Source: W1P20-047 sp045118335 (lineage in GTDB: Bacteria > Actinomycetota > Coriobacteriia > Coriobacteriales > Eggerthellaceae). From it: a stretch of 13,348 nucleotides of DNA. The notes beneath the pieces are model-generated. The model saw only the letters and a program-made list of their open reading frames with translations, was not told the DNA's origin and ran no database searches. Positions 1 through 6,719 of this stretch are shown piece after piece. The position numbers were made by a program, and so were the translations under genes. How positions within the stretch are numbered: position 1 is the stretch's first letter; every line of letters begins with the position of its first letter. Location of the stretch: positions 1 to 13,348 of the forward strand of contig JBGUXY010000093.1 in NCBI GenBank assembly GCA_045118335.1. Reading direction: 5' to 3'.

Positions 1-48
1 CTCCAAATGTCTCCCCAGAGTGCCAGCACTCTGGGGAGACATTTGGAG
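1..48. repeat. Perfect 22-bp inverted repeat with a 4-base loop
   Basis: Positions 1-22 are exactly complementary to 27-48, leaving a CCAG loop at 23-26. As RNA this would be a very stable GC-rich hairpin on either strand. It lies about 50 bp past the stop of the minus-strand EamA transporter gene and has no U-tract on that strand, so it is not a textbook intrinsic terminator. Its apex carries GTGCCAG/CTGGCAC, the same word that is repeated just to its right. It could be a dispersed REP-type palindrome, a transcript-end stabiliser or a bidirectional terminator. It starts at the first base of the window, so it may extend further left. Confidence 0.85.
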
Positions 49-56
49 TGTCCCCA

Positions 57-95
57 CTGGCACCCCCACTGGCACCCGCCGGCACCCCCTGGCAC
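57..95. repeat. Degenerate short tandem repeat (CTGGCAC units)
   Basis: Four copies of CTGGCAC or CCGGCAC begin at 57, 69, 79 and 89, separated by C-rich spacers, giving periods of 12, 10 and 10 bases. The array fills the space between the long hairpin and the stop codon of the EamA gene. The unit matches the apex of the hairpin, so the two are probably one composite repeat element. No function can be read from the sequence. Confidence 0.7.
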
Positions 96-98
96 CTC

Positions 99-1013
99 TT
101 AGGACTCACTAGATGAAAAGACCTCGTTGACCACGATGGCGGCGGCTATGAGGGTGAATCCGCAAACCATCATGGCGTTTAACGATTCTCCCAACAGCAG
201 GGCGGCGAAAACGACGCCAAAGATGCATTCGGTGGCAAGGAGCAGCGAGCCGGTCATGGTGTTTACCTTGGCCATGGACACGTTTTGCAGCATGAGCGTA
301 ACACACGACGCGAACACCACCAAATAAGCCAAGCTCGACAGCACTCCGGGCTCGCTGAAGACCGCCAGGTCGAGAGGGCCTTCTAACACCACCCCGGCTC
401 CCAGTGAAACCAGGCCACACACGAGAAACTGGATGCAGGTGAGCACCAGCATGTCTCGGCCCTTGGCGAAATGGGCCACGAGTGCCAAATGTACCCCCAC
501 GGCCAAAGCCGAGCACAGCGTGAGCGCATCCCCTCGGTTGAAGTTCACCACCCCAACCCCATAGGCGAACGTGACCAGTGCCACGCCCGCGATGCACAAC
601 GCCGCCGCACAGAAATTGGCGCGTACGGGCCGTCTGCGCATAACCACCCAGATGATAAAGGGCATCATCACGCAGTACGTGTTGGTGTAGAAAACGCTTT
701 TCGATGCCGTGGTGAATAGCAAACCCGTGGAGTTGAGCAGATACGTTAGCGCAAGCGGCACCCCCAGTATCGCGCCCACCACCAACGTATCGCGACTCAG
801 GTTGCGCAAAACGCGCGGGAGCAGCACCAACGTAGATACAACCGCAGCAAGCAGAAAGCGGAAACCCACCAGCCAAAGCGGCGGAAACACGTCGATGGTG
901 TCCTTGATGACCACGGTACCCAAGCCCCATAGCGCCGCCGCCAACAGCAGCATCACGTGATATGCCCACAGGGGCAGCTCACAGTGAGCCGTCTTATGTT
1001 CGTTTTCGCTCAC
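99..1013 (-). CDS. DMT superfamily transporter, EamA/RhaT type
   Basis: A hydrophobic protein of 304 residues with about ten predicted membrane helices, made of two EamA repeats. The first starts around residue 20 (LLLAAALWGLGTVVIK) and the second around residue 160 (GDALTLCSALAVG). The second repeat ends in the typical ATECIFGVVFAALLLGE segment followed by a last helix. Family members export or import small metabolites such as amino acids and nucleotide precursors across the cytoplasmic membrane; the substrate cannot be told from sequence. I chose the GTG at 1013: longer starts would run into the stop of the upstream methyltransferase gene (1058), and GGAA lies 8 bases ahead. An ATG at 953 is the alternative and would put the start right at the first helix. 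The 44-bp gap suggests it is cotranscribed with the upstream methyltransferase gene. Confidence 0.85.
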   Translation of the reverse strand: MSENEHKTAHCELPLWAYHVMLLLAAALWGLGTVVIKDTIDVFPPLWLVGFRFLLAAVVSTLVLLPRVLRNLSRDTLVVGAILGVPLALTYLLNSTGLLFTTASKSVFYTNTYCVMMPFIIWVVMRRRPVRANFCAAALCIAGVALVTFAYGVGVVNFNRGDALTLCSALAVGVHLALVAHFAKGRDMLVLTCIQFLVCGLVSLGAGVVLEGPLDLAVFSEPGVLSSLAYLVVFASCVTLMLQNVSMAKVNTMTGSLLLATECIFGVVFAALLLGESLNAMMVCGFTLIAAAIVVNEVFSSSES

Positions 1014-1057
1014 GCGTTCGATTCCATTACCTGTTCCGATGCAACCGCTTGCATGCG

Positions 1058-1801
1058 TTACCAGTTCTGGCGAAGCCACTCGTACATGCAAGCTGTTGCC
1101 GACTGCGCCACGTTCAGAGACGCGATTTCGCCCACCTGGGGAAGCGCCACCAAAAAGTCGCATTTCTCGCGCGTGAGACGGGCCAAGCCCTCGCCTTCGT
1201 TGCCCATGACCAGGCAGATACGCCCCTGCAGGTTGGCATCCCAGATTTCCTCTCGGGCGTGCTCGCTGGCACCCGCGATCCAGAAACCCTCGTCCTTGAA
1301 CCGCTCCATGGCCTGGGCAAGATTGGCTACCTGAGCGATCTTGAGCTTCGAGATGGCGCCGGCACTGCTCTTGTACGTGGCCGCCGTCACACGCGCGCTA
1401 CGTTTGTTGGGAATGATGATGCCGCTAGCACCCACTACCTCGGCAGAACGTGCGATGGCGCCCAGGTTGCCGGCATCGGTGATGTGGTCGAGCATCACGA
1501 CGAGAGCCCGATCTCTTTCTTCGAACTGCACTGCTGCATCGGCCAAGATCTCACCTACGCTGGAGTATTGGTAGGGCTTGGCCAGGGCCATCACGCCCTG
1601 GTGGCTCCCCCGTTCCGATTTCGCATCAAGATCAACACGACGTAGCGTCTTCACGGGCAGCTCGGCAGCATTCGCCTTGCGCAGGATATCCCTTACGAGT
1701 CCTTCGCGCTTCAGATTGTCGGCAATAAGAACGCATTCCAACGGAACGCCCATACGCAACGCTTCGATGACAGGACGTTTTCCCTCGATGTATTCTGCCA
1801 T
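1058..1801 (-). CDS. rlmB: SpoU-family rRNA 2'-O-methyltransferase (RlmB/TrmH type)
   Basis: Protein of 247 residues. An N-terminal substrate-binding domain (EGKRPVIEAL at 6-15, then a beta-alpha region to about 70) is followed by a SPOUT methyltransferase domain. SPOUT motif 1 is DHITDAGNLGAIARSAEVVG (105-124), with the conserved Asn112 and Arg118. Motif 2 is LVMGNEGEGL (197-206) and motif 3 is LPQVGEIASLNVAQSA (220-235). This set is typical of enzymes that use S-adenosylmethionine to methylate a ribose 2'-OH in 23S rRNA (RlmB, G2251 in E. coli) and of the related YacO/TrmH group. The exact target is by family only. The ATG at 1801 was chosen because the domain begins there and a GGGG run lies just upstream; the reading frame stays open to 1918 but adds unrelated sequence. 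Confidence 0.9.
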   Translation of the reverse strand: MAEYIEGKRPVIEALRMGVPLECVLIADNLKREGLVRDILRKANAAELPVKTLRRVDLDAKSERGSHQGVMALAKPYQYSSVGEILADAAVQFEERDRALVVMLDHITDAGNLGAIARSAEVVGASGIIIPNKRSARVTAATYKSSAGAISKLKIAQVANLAQAMERFKDEGFWIAGASEHAREEIWDANLQGRICLVMGNEGEGLARLTREKCDFLVALPQVGEIASLNVAQSATACMYEWLRQNW

Positions 1802-1821
1802 TTCAAAACCCCGCAACTCCT

Positions 1822-1843
1822 GGATCCGTTGCCAACTGGACCC
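1822..1843 (-). other. Leader hairpin upstream of rlmB-like gene
   Basis: On the minus strand, GGGTCC can pair with GGATCC (six pairs including one G-U). The 10-base loop between them contains a small internal GTT/AAC complement. It ends about 20 bases before the start codon, so it is part of the untranslated leader if transcription starts near 1922. A role in translation or mRNA stability is possible but not shown. Confidence 0.35.
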
Positions 1844-1928
1844 GCCTCGGACATGGTCTACGCAGCAAGGCGCCGCACCATGGTAACGCTCTTCTGCCCC
1901 CACACGGCCGAGAACCATCTTCTTTGAA

Positions 1929-1957
1929 AGATAACCAGATGTGACAAGTCTCCAGAA
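1929..1957 (-). promoter_or_regulatory. Candidate promoter for rlmB-like and EamA genes
   Basis: On the minus strand, TTCTGG (1952-1957) and TTATCT (1929-1934) are separated by 17 bases. They partly match sigma-70 -35 and -10 elements and would give a leader of about 120 bases before the ATG at 1801. The match is moderate and other starts are possible. Confidence 0.35.
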
Positions 1958-2233
1958 CAGGCCAAGCAGCTAAAAGGCACTTGTTCACGCGGGCCCACCG
2001 AGACATTTATGCCCCTGGCAAAAGCCCTCGTCAGGCGTGGGTTTGGCTTGGCACATCCCCTTCTGCAGACAAACGGGAGCTCGGCTGGGCATCTTCGTGT
2101 CATGACCGCGCGAAGACACGGCAACAATCATAGTCTCAAGCCTGCTTCAGGCAAAAGCGCGAAAGCTAGCCGTGATACAGGTTGGCAAGTACGCCACAGC
2201 TGCCAATACTGGCATCCTGAAGACAATAATGAT
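1958..2233. other. Intergenic stretch with no recognised gene
   Basis: Part of an 846-bp gap between the divergently transcribed rlmB-like gene (start 1801) and the phosphoesterase gene (start 2648). A plus-strand reading frame runs through here and across the inverted repeat to 2620, but it has no ribosome binding site and no recognisable protein character. Apart from the candidate promoter at its left border, I see no structured or coding element. Confidence 0.5.
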
Positions 2234-2469
2234 GCAAATCTGAGCTTGAGTCCGCATTATTCGGACAAAATGCAAAAAAAGCGCTATATGGTGTGGATTT
2301 TGCGGCGAATAGACTCGGCAAGTTCCAATGCGTCATCGTGCGACCTGGCACAATGCAAATCTCCCGTTCGTCAAGCTACATTTGCTGACTTGAAAATCAC
2401 ACCATATAGCGCTTTTTTTGCATTTTGTCCGAAAAACGCGGACTCAAGCGATCAGAAGCTCACATTTGC
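2234..2469. mobile_element. MITE-like element with long inverted arms
   Basis: Two arms of about 51 bp, 2245-2295 and 2398-2448, are inverted copies with two mismatches. The inner 34 bp (2262-2295 against 2398-2431) are perfectly complementary. A shorter GCAAAT / ATTTGC match with an adjacent GAGCTT-like word extends the symmetry outward to 2234 and 2469. The 102-bp centre has no coding capacity. Each arm contains its own GTCCG-N7-CGGAC palindrome and an A7 or T7 run next to GCGCTATATGG. The element is more AT-rich than its surroundings. No clear target-site duplication is visible. Size, arms and lack of a gene fit a miniature transposable element moved in trans, but a large regulatory hairpin is also possible. 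Confidence 0.7.
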
Positions 2470-2605
2470 TATGAGTATTCGCGATTCTTGGCGCCGACAG
2501 CTTCATGTTGGCCTTGCCCCTGGCACGTTCCACCAAAAACGCTCGTCTCGAAGCAACCGCCAAATTCATGCGTTGGGACAGGCCCTTCTTAGAAGTCAAA
2601 GCTGC

Positions 2606-2611
2606 TATAGT
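2606..2611 (+). promoter_or_regulatory. Candidate -10 element for phosphoesterase gene
   Basis: TATAGT at 2606-2611 matches a -10 hexamer well and would start transcription about 30 bases ahead of the ATG at 2648. The -35 position has no good match. It lies about 135 bp to the right of the MITE-like element. Confidence 0.4.
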
Positions 2612-2647
2612 CTGTTTTGAGCGAACAAGAGTTGAAAGGTTGCGAGA

Positions 2648-3118
2648 ATGAAGATCGGCGTCATATCGGACATCCACGGACCGCTTTCGGATAGCGCGAA
2701 AGAAGCGCTAGAAGGCGTGGACCAGATTCTGTGTGCTGGCGACATCGAGATGCCCCAAACTTTTTGGGATTTACAATCCATTGCACCCGTCATCGCCGTT
2801 GCGGGTAACTGCGATACCTACGTGCGGCGCATACTGGATTTGCCATTGGCCGCAAGCCCCCGAATTGGCGGTGTGAGGTTTTACATGGTGCATCGCCCGG
2901 AAGACATCGGAACTCCCGCAGATGACGTGCAAATGGTGATTTACGGTCACACCCATATCCCCCGTGACGAAACGCTTGGAGGCATGAGGTATCTAAACCC
3001 TGGTAGCGCCCGTCTCCCGCGCCGTGGCAGCGTGCGCAGCTGCGCCATCCTGGAAGTGGAAGACGGCTTGATCCTAGACGCGCGCTTCGTGAACCTGGAA
3101 CAGAAAAACAACGGCTAA
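2648..3118 (+). CDS. YfcE/MJ0936-family metallophosphoesterase
   Basis: Protein of 156 residues, the usual length for the small YfcE/MJ0936 phosphodiesterase group. The metal-binding signature is present in order: D-x-H at residues 8-10 (SDIHG), GD at 31-32 (CAGDIE), GNCD at 53-56, a His at 82, and GHTHIP at 100-105, followed by NPGS at 117-120. These residues hold two divalent metals (Mn or similar) in the cytosol. Family enzymes hydrolyse phosphodiesters such as bis-pNPP in vitro, and the natural substrate is generally unknown. A GAAAGG sequence lies upstream of the ATG. This is the only gene on the plus strand in the window; it converges on mtnA and probably forms a single-gene unit. Confidence 0.9.
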   Translation: MKIGVISDIHGPLSDSAKEALEGVDQILCAGDIEMPQTFWDLQSIAPVIAVAGNCDTYVRRILDLPLAASPRIGGVRFYMVHRPEDIGTPADDVQMVIYGHTHIPRDETLGGMRYLNPGSARLPRRGSVRSCAILEVEDGLILDARFVNLEQKNNG

Positions 3119-3260
3119 CCCGACCGTCCCAGCTTATGAAGATGCGCTGCTGGATTACGAGACGCGCCTCCATATGCCTCGATCATTCCCGCTTCTTCTA
3201 GGATGCGCCCCTATCCGCCCGCAACGCATATCCATCGGCAAAAACCCACGTTGACAGTCG

Positions 3261-4529
3261 TTACCCGCGAATGGCAGCCAGGCTTTCCGTGTAGGGCGGG
3301 CGACAGATACCGCGTTCGGTGACGATGGCCGCAATCAAGCTGTGATCGGTGACATCGAAGCTCGGGTTGTAGCATGGCACATCGGCAGGCGCCATGGGAC
3401 GTTCGTACCACATGGCTTTGATCTCGTCCCCGTCGCGCAGCTCGATGGGAATCTGCTCGCCCGATTCGCACGTGTAATCGATGGTGGATGTGGGACACAT
3501 GACGTAGAAGGGCACGCCGTAGTGCTTGGCAATGATGGCGAGTCCGCTCGTTCCGATCTTATTGGCCGCATCCCCATTGGCAGCCACCCGGTCACAACCC
3601 ACCAGACACGCCTGCACCCAACCCTGCTTCATCACGATGCTGGCCATATTGTCGCAAATCAGCGTCACATCCACACCTGCTGCCGCCAATTCGTAAGAGG
3701 TCAGGCGCGCGCCCTGCAGAAGCGGACGCGTTTCGTCGGCGTACACTTTAAACTGCATACCCGACTCTGCCCCCAGCAGAATGGGGCCAAGCGCCGTGCC
3801 ATGACCACACGTCGCGAGCGGACCGGCATTGCAATGTGTGATGATTCCCATGCCATCTTCCAGCAAGCCCAGGCCGAACTCCGAAATACGATCGCAGGTT
3901 TCCGCTTCGTGAAGTGCGATGGACTCCGCTTCGCGCTGCAGCTCGTCTAAAGCCGCTTCCAAAGGCTTGCCTTCAAGCTGGCGTGCCGCTTTCATCATGC
4001 GGTCAAGCGCCCAGTGGAGGTTGACTGCCGTCGGTCGGCTGCTTTCCAGATAGCCAGCAACCTGCTGAAGTTCAACCAGGAATTCAGGAGAAGCAAAGCC
4101 ACCGTAGCGCAAGGCGCGATCTCCCGCTTCAAGACGAGAGCCGGAGACGATGTGCTCGTCGCGGCCGCTCTTCTCGGTGGAGCAGAAACCTGCCGCCACT
4201 TGAGATGGTGCAACGAAAGAAAACCGCGCCAGCCTCTCAGGCGCATAGGCGCTTTTCCTGCCAGTCGCCATGCCGCGCGCCAGCATGCTGAGCGCGAAGG
4301 CCGCGAAAACACCTATGGTCGGAGCCCCCCGCACCAGCAGCCCCGCAATGGCTTCGTGGCATTCAGCAGCTCCAGATAAGTCGCGCAGCACGACATCGCC
4401 TGGCAACATAGTCTGGTCCACAATGCGAACAGCCCGCCCACCGTCGGCAAATGCCACGTTAGGAGGCATGGCTTGCTGTGCGCTTTCCATCGTTTCAGCG
4501 CTTTCCATCGTTTCAGCTCTTTCCGTCAC
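3261..4529 (-). CDS. mtnA: S-methyl-5-thioribose-1-phosphate isomerase
   Basis: Protein of 422 residues from the eIF2B alpha/beta/delta-like family. MtnA converts 5-methylthioribose-1-phosphate to the ribulose isomer in methionine salvage or the related MTA-isoprenoid shunt. Characteristic segments are RGAPTIGVFAAF (67-78), SRPTAVNLHWALDRM (164-178), THCNAGPLATCGHGTALGP with the catalytic Cys233, DETRPLLQGARLT (265-277), CDNMAS (292-297), and GCDRVAANGDAANKIGT with the catalytic Asp313. The family is normally about 350 residues. The excess is an extra segment at roughly 92-145, poor in hydrophobic blocks, and a repeated N-terminus. I chose the GTG at 4529 because AAGGGAA sits six bases upstream. 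The ATGs at 4508, 4490 and 4469 have weak ribosome binding sites. No other methionine-salvage gene is in the window. It is the last minus-strand gene before the convergent phosphoesterase gene. Confidence 0.92.
   Translation of the reverse strand: MTERAETMESAETMESAQQAMPPNVAFADGGRAVRIVDQTMLPGDVVLRDLSGAAECHEAIAGLLVRGAPTIGVFAAFALSMLARGMATGRKSAYAPERLARFSFVAPSQVAAGFCSTEKSGRDEHIVSGSRLEAGDRALRYGGFASPEFLVELQQVAGYLESSRPTAVNLHWALDRMMKAARQLEGKPLEAALDELQREAESIALHEAETCDRISEFGLGLLEDGMGIITHCNAGPLATCGHGTALGPILLGAESGMQFKVYADETRPLLQGARLTSYELAAAGVDVTLICDNMASIVMKQGWVQACLVGCDRVAANGDAANKIGTSGLAIIAKHYGVPFYVMCPTSTIDYTCESGEQIPIELRDGDEIKAMWYERPMAPADVPCYNPSFDVTDHSLIAAIVTERGICRPPYTESLAAIRG
4482..4517. repeat. 18-bp tandem duplication in the mtnA 5' end
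   Basis: Two identical 18-bp units, 4482-4499 and 4500-4517, lie in frame near the start of mtnA and encode AETMES twice. Each unit carries an in-frame ATG, so the duplication also multiplies possible starts. Confidence 0.9.
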
Positions 4530-4670
4530 GCTCGTTCCCTTCCCCGTGCGGATTACGTCGGCGCCTGCGGACGACGCCGCTTATGCTAGCGCCGAGAGGC
4601 ACCACATGCCATTTGAGCATGGCGCCACGCATGCATCGCTTCATGCATCCATCGTATCAGCATAATGCAG

Positions 4671-4701
4671 AAAGCGGCCGCAACCTTTCGGTTGCGGCCG
4701 C
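4671..4701 (-). terminator. Intrinsic terminator of the usp gene
   Basis: A 12-bp perfect stem (4674-4685 with 4690-4701) rich in GC is closed on the minus strand by a GAAA tetraloop and followed by TTT. It starts 20 bases past the usp stop codon. The U-tract is short, but the stem is very stable and well placed. Both arms contain GCGGCCGC. Confidence 0.8.
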
Positions 4702-4720
4702 CCAACATTGCAGGAGGATG

Positions 4721-5104
4721 CTATTTCACCAGCATCACGGGAATGTCTACGTACTGAACTACGGCGTGGCTGACGCTGCCCACTACGCCACGGAAGCCGC
4801 CAAGACCGCGGCAACCCATAACGATCAGATCGTAATCGCCCGACTTGCCATAGTCGACGATTGCTTCCTGGGGCTTGCCCGTGACGGCATAATACGTCAC
4901 GTCGGAGTAATCGCCCACGATATCGGCGGTCTGCTCGATGAGAACGTCTTGCTGCGATGCGTGGAGTTCGTTGAAATCAAACGAATCCACGACGGAAACC
5001 ACCGTCACCTTCGCACCACATGCTTCCGCGAGCATGACGGCATTGCGTAGCGCGTTTTTCGACTGTGCAGAATTGTCGAACGAAACCAGAATGGACTTAT
5101 ACAC
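4721..5104 (-). CDS. Universal stress protein, UspA family
   Basis: Single-domain Usp of 127 residues with an alternating beta-alpha (Rossmann-like) pattern: YKSILVSFDNS at the start, VTVVSVVDSF at 33-42, and an ATP-binding-type loop GCRGLGGFRGVVGS at 97-110, ending PVMLVK. Proteins of this kind are cytosolic dimers that bind ATP in many members and are raised under growth arrest or stress; the direct role is unclear. The usual loop spacing is G-2x-G-9x-G(S/T), while here the last gap is eight residues. The start is the GTG at 5104 because GGAGG lies eight bases upstream; a start at 5113 would bury that site inside the gene. The gene stands alone, with its own terminator and about 130 bp of upstream space after carD. 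Confidence 0.9.
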   Translation of the reverse strand: MYKSILVSFDNSAQSKNALRNAVMLAEACGAKVTVVSVVDSFDFNELHASQQDVLIEQTADIVGDYSDVTYYAVTGKPQEAIVDYGKSGDYDLIVMGCRGLGGFRGVVGSVSHAVVQYVDIPVMLVK

Positions 5105-5235
5105 GAAAACCACCTCCGATAGTGAAACGCCTTATTACGAACTGTAACACAACGATAACAGCTCGGGGACTCAAAGGCTACTTGCAATGGAACAAACACC
5201 TTGGGAAACCGCCCGTCGAGCCCTATCGAGTTTAC

Positions 5236-5724
5236 TTACGGAACATGGGAGCTTATGAATTCGTCAACCTTTTCGGGTTCGATGCCGAAGACCAAGGAAA
5301 ACTCGTCGCGTATGCGGTCTTGCACGGAACGCAGTATTCCCGCATCGCTCGATGTCGATTTCTTTCCCTGCTCGAGCACGTATTCCCTATGCTTGTAAAA
5401 ACTCCGACACAACATGAGCAAATCGAATTCGTCCCCATTGGCTAGCACGTCTTTCGCATGCTCTTTGCGAGCTGAGTTATCGTCGATCCACGTAGGCTGC
5501 GTCGCCAACGCCTCGCGAATGCTCGCCTCGACCTGATCGGCTGGAGGGATGGGGCGCATACGCGATACGAGCATTTCGTTGTCTACGGGCACCATGAGTG
5601 TGGTGCGGTCTTTGTGCACCGGTGTGAGAATGTAGTAAACACCCTGCTCGCGCTCTTCGATGGCTTTGACGCGGCAGGCACCGTTTAGTCCATACAGGAC
5701 TATGTCTCCCTCTGAATACTGCAT
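5236..5724 (-). CDS. CarD/CdnL-family transcriptional regulator
   Basis: Protein of 162 residues. The N-terminal Tudor-like RNA-polymerase interaction domain (about 1-60) reads YSEGDIVLYGLNGACRVKAI, then YYILTPVHKDRTTLMVPVDN, matching the CarD_CdnL_TRCF fold that binds the beta subunit. The rest is a helical DNA-contacting domain (about 70-160) including LLMLCRSFYKHREY and DRIRDEFSLVFGI. Members stabilise or tune the open promoter complex, often at rRNA and housekeeping promoters. The ATG at 5724 was chosen because a run of Gs (GGGGGG) precedes it by six bases and the domain starts there; the frame is open further upstream without family similarity. Only 160 bp separate it from mntP upstream, but a promoter-like sequence in that gap suggests separate expression. 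Confidence 0.87.
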   Translation of the reverse strand: MQYSEGDIVLYGLNGACRVKAIEEREQGVYYILTPVHKDRTTLMVPVDNEMLVSRMRPIPPADQVEASIREALATQPTWIDDNSARKEHAKDVLANGDEFDLLMLCRSFYKHREYVLEQGKKSTSSDAGILRSVQDRIRDEFSLVFGIEPEKVDEFISSHVP

Positions 5725-5752
5725 GAAATCCCCCCTCGAGCTGCAGCAAAAG

Positions 5753-5781
5753 TGTACATGCTCGACGCGGAAAACGTTCAA
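5753..5781 (-). promoter_or_regulatory. Candidate promoter of the carD-family gene
   Basis: On the minus strand TTGAAC (5776-5781) and TGTACA (5753-5758) are separated by 17 bases. The -35 match is good and the -10 only fair; TACACT two bases further on is an alternative. The leader to the ATG at 5724 would be about 20 bases. Confidence 0.45.
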
Positions 5782-5810
5782 GAAAAACTCAAATCCCCAG
5801 GTAATAAACG

Positions 5811-5838
5811 TATTCGAATGGAAGAATCCCCTATTCGA
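5811..5838. repeat. TATTCGA direct repeats upstream of the carD-family gene
   Basis: TATTCGA occurs at 5811 and again at 5832, exactly 21 bp apart, about two helical turns. They lie 30-60 bp upstream of the candidate carD -35 element. This could be an activator or repressor site, or chance. Confidence 0.35.
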
Positions 5839-5884
5839 CACACCATTTCAGGTCTTGGGAAATGCCGCCTGGATGGTTTGGCTG

Positions 5885-6520
5885 CTAGAACAACAGCGCC
5901 TTCAGGCCGATGAGCACCAGTATCGCCCCACCCACGATCTGCGCACGTTCGCCAAGCAGGGCTCCCACTTTGCGCCCCACCACCAGCATGAGCAGACAAA
6001 GCACGAATGTGCACAGAGCGATAATGGCGCCATGGAAGAAAATCGCATGGGAACGCGACACGAACGAGACACCCACGGCAAACGCATCGATGCTCGTGGC
6101 GATGGCCTGCATGAAAAGCGCAGCCCAGCCAAGCTTCCCGCTTGCCTCGACCTCGCCTGTCGCCCTCACGCCATCGCGAATCATCTTCCCCCCGATGAAG
6201 CTCAAGATGGCGAATGCAACCAGCCCCGCATAAGCCTCGATGATGCTAGCGGCCAATGACCCGGCGAAGTAGCCGATTACCGGCATCAAGCCCTGGAACA
6301 GGCCGAACGCAACGGGCATGGCAATAGCCCACCGGCGCTCCATGTGCGGGTTCGCAATCAAGTTGCATATGGTAACGCTCATCGCATCCGCGGAAAGCGC
6401 AATGCCGATGAGCACGACTTCGACGATGCTCGTACGACTCCCCTTCTCGTCAGGCGCCCATTCGGGTTCCTGCGCCAGATTATATCCAAGCAAGATCGTC
6501 TTGACCATGCGCGAAAACAC
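5885..6520 (-). CDS. mntP: Manganese efflux pump MntP
   Basis: Membrane protein of 211 residues with two copies of the MntP (DUF204) repeat and about six helices. The repeat signatures are ALSADAMSVTICNL (41-54, Asp45) and ATSIDAFAVGVSF (141-153, Asp145). Conserved GGKMIRDG (110-117) lies in the first half and GGAILVLIGLKALL at the C-terminus. The two buried aspartates are the expected metal-pathway residues. The pump exports Mn(II) to prevent toxicity. Members are normally about 185-190 residues; here about 30 hydrophilic residues precede helix 1. The GTG at 6520 is supported by AGGGA six bases upstream; the ATG at 6508 is an alternative that removes only four residues. A structured leader lies upstream, after the tRNA-Val terminator. 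Confidence 0.9.
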   Translation of the reverse strand: MFSRMVKTILLGYNLAQEPEWAPDEKGSRTSIVEVVLIGIALSADAMSVTICNLIANPHMERRWAIAMPVAFGLFQGLMPVIGYFAGSLAASIIEAYAGLVAFAILSFIGGKMIRDGVRATGEVEASGKLGWAALFMQAIATSIDAFAVGVSFVSRSHAIFFHGAIIALCTFVLCLLMLVVGRKVGALLGERAQIVGGAILVLIGLKALLF

Positions 6521-6621
6521 ATGTCATCCCTGCGATCCAGCGGCGTGCTTGCCTCCTTCGCAGGTTGCCCACGATGAGTCGACGGAGCCGATTTCGACGC
6601 GTGTGACAGCCGCGATAACCC

Positions 6622-6677
6622 TGGCCGTTGCCCGAAGGCGGCTCTGGCCAAAAACGGCCAAACTGCATCCCAGATGC
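6622..6677 (-). promoter_or_regulatory. Structured leader upstream of mntP (possible regulatory RNA)
   Basis: On the minus strand several stems can form. One is a 5-bp hairpin with a TGG loop (6665-6677). Another is an 8-bp perfect stem between 6653-6660 and 6622-6629, enclosing a small hairpin closed by a TTCG loop (6630-6639). MntP genes are often controlled by the yybP-ykoY manganese riboswitch, but I do not see its conserved GGGGAGTAG segment, so I do not call one. The region lies between the tRNA-Val terminator and the mntP start and does not code for protein. Confidence 0.35.
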
Positions 6678-6719
6678 CCAAAATGACCAATTCTATAGGG
6701 AATTACAGGGAGATAAAGA

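Noticed and set aside
1..98. CRISPR array
   Set aside because: Units are only about 10-12 bases, degenerate and without spacers of constant length, and no cas genes are in the window.
2009..2620. Open plus-strand frame of 203 codons
   Set aside because: It runs straight through the inverted-repeat element, has no ribosome binding site and no recognisable protein pattern; similar peptides appear from both arms because of the repeat.
4530..4670. SAM riboswitch ahead of mtnA
   Set aside because: A hairpin-like sequence and a GATGCATG direct repeat are present, but none of the conserved S-box segments could be recognised.
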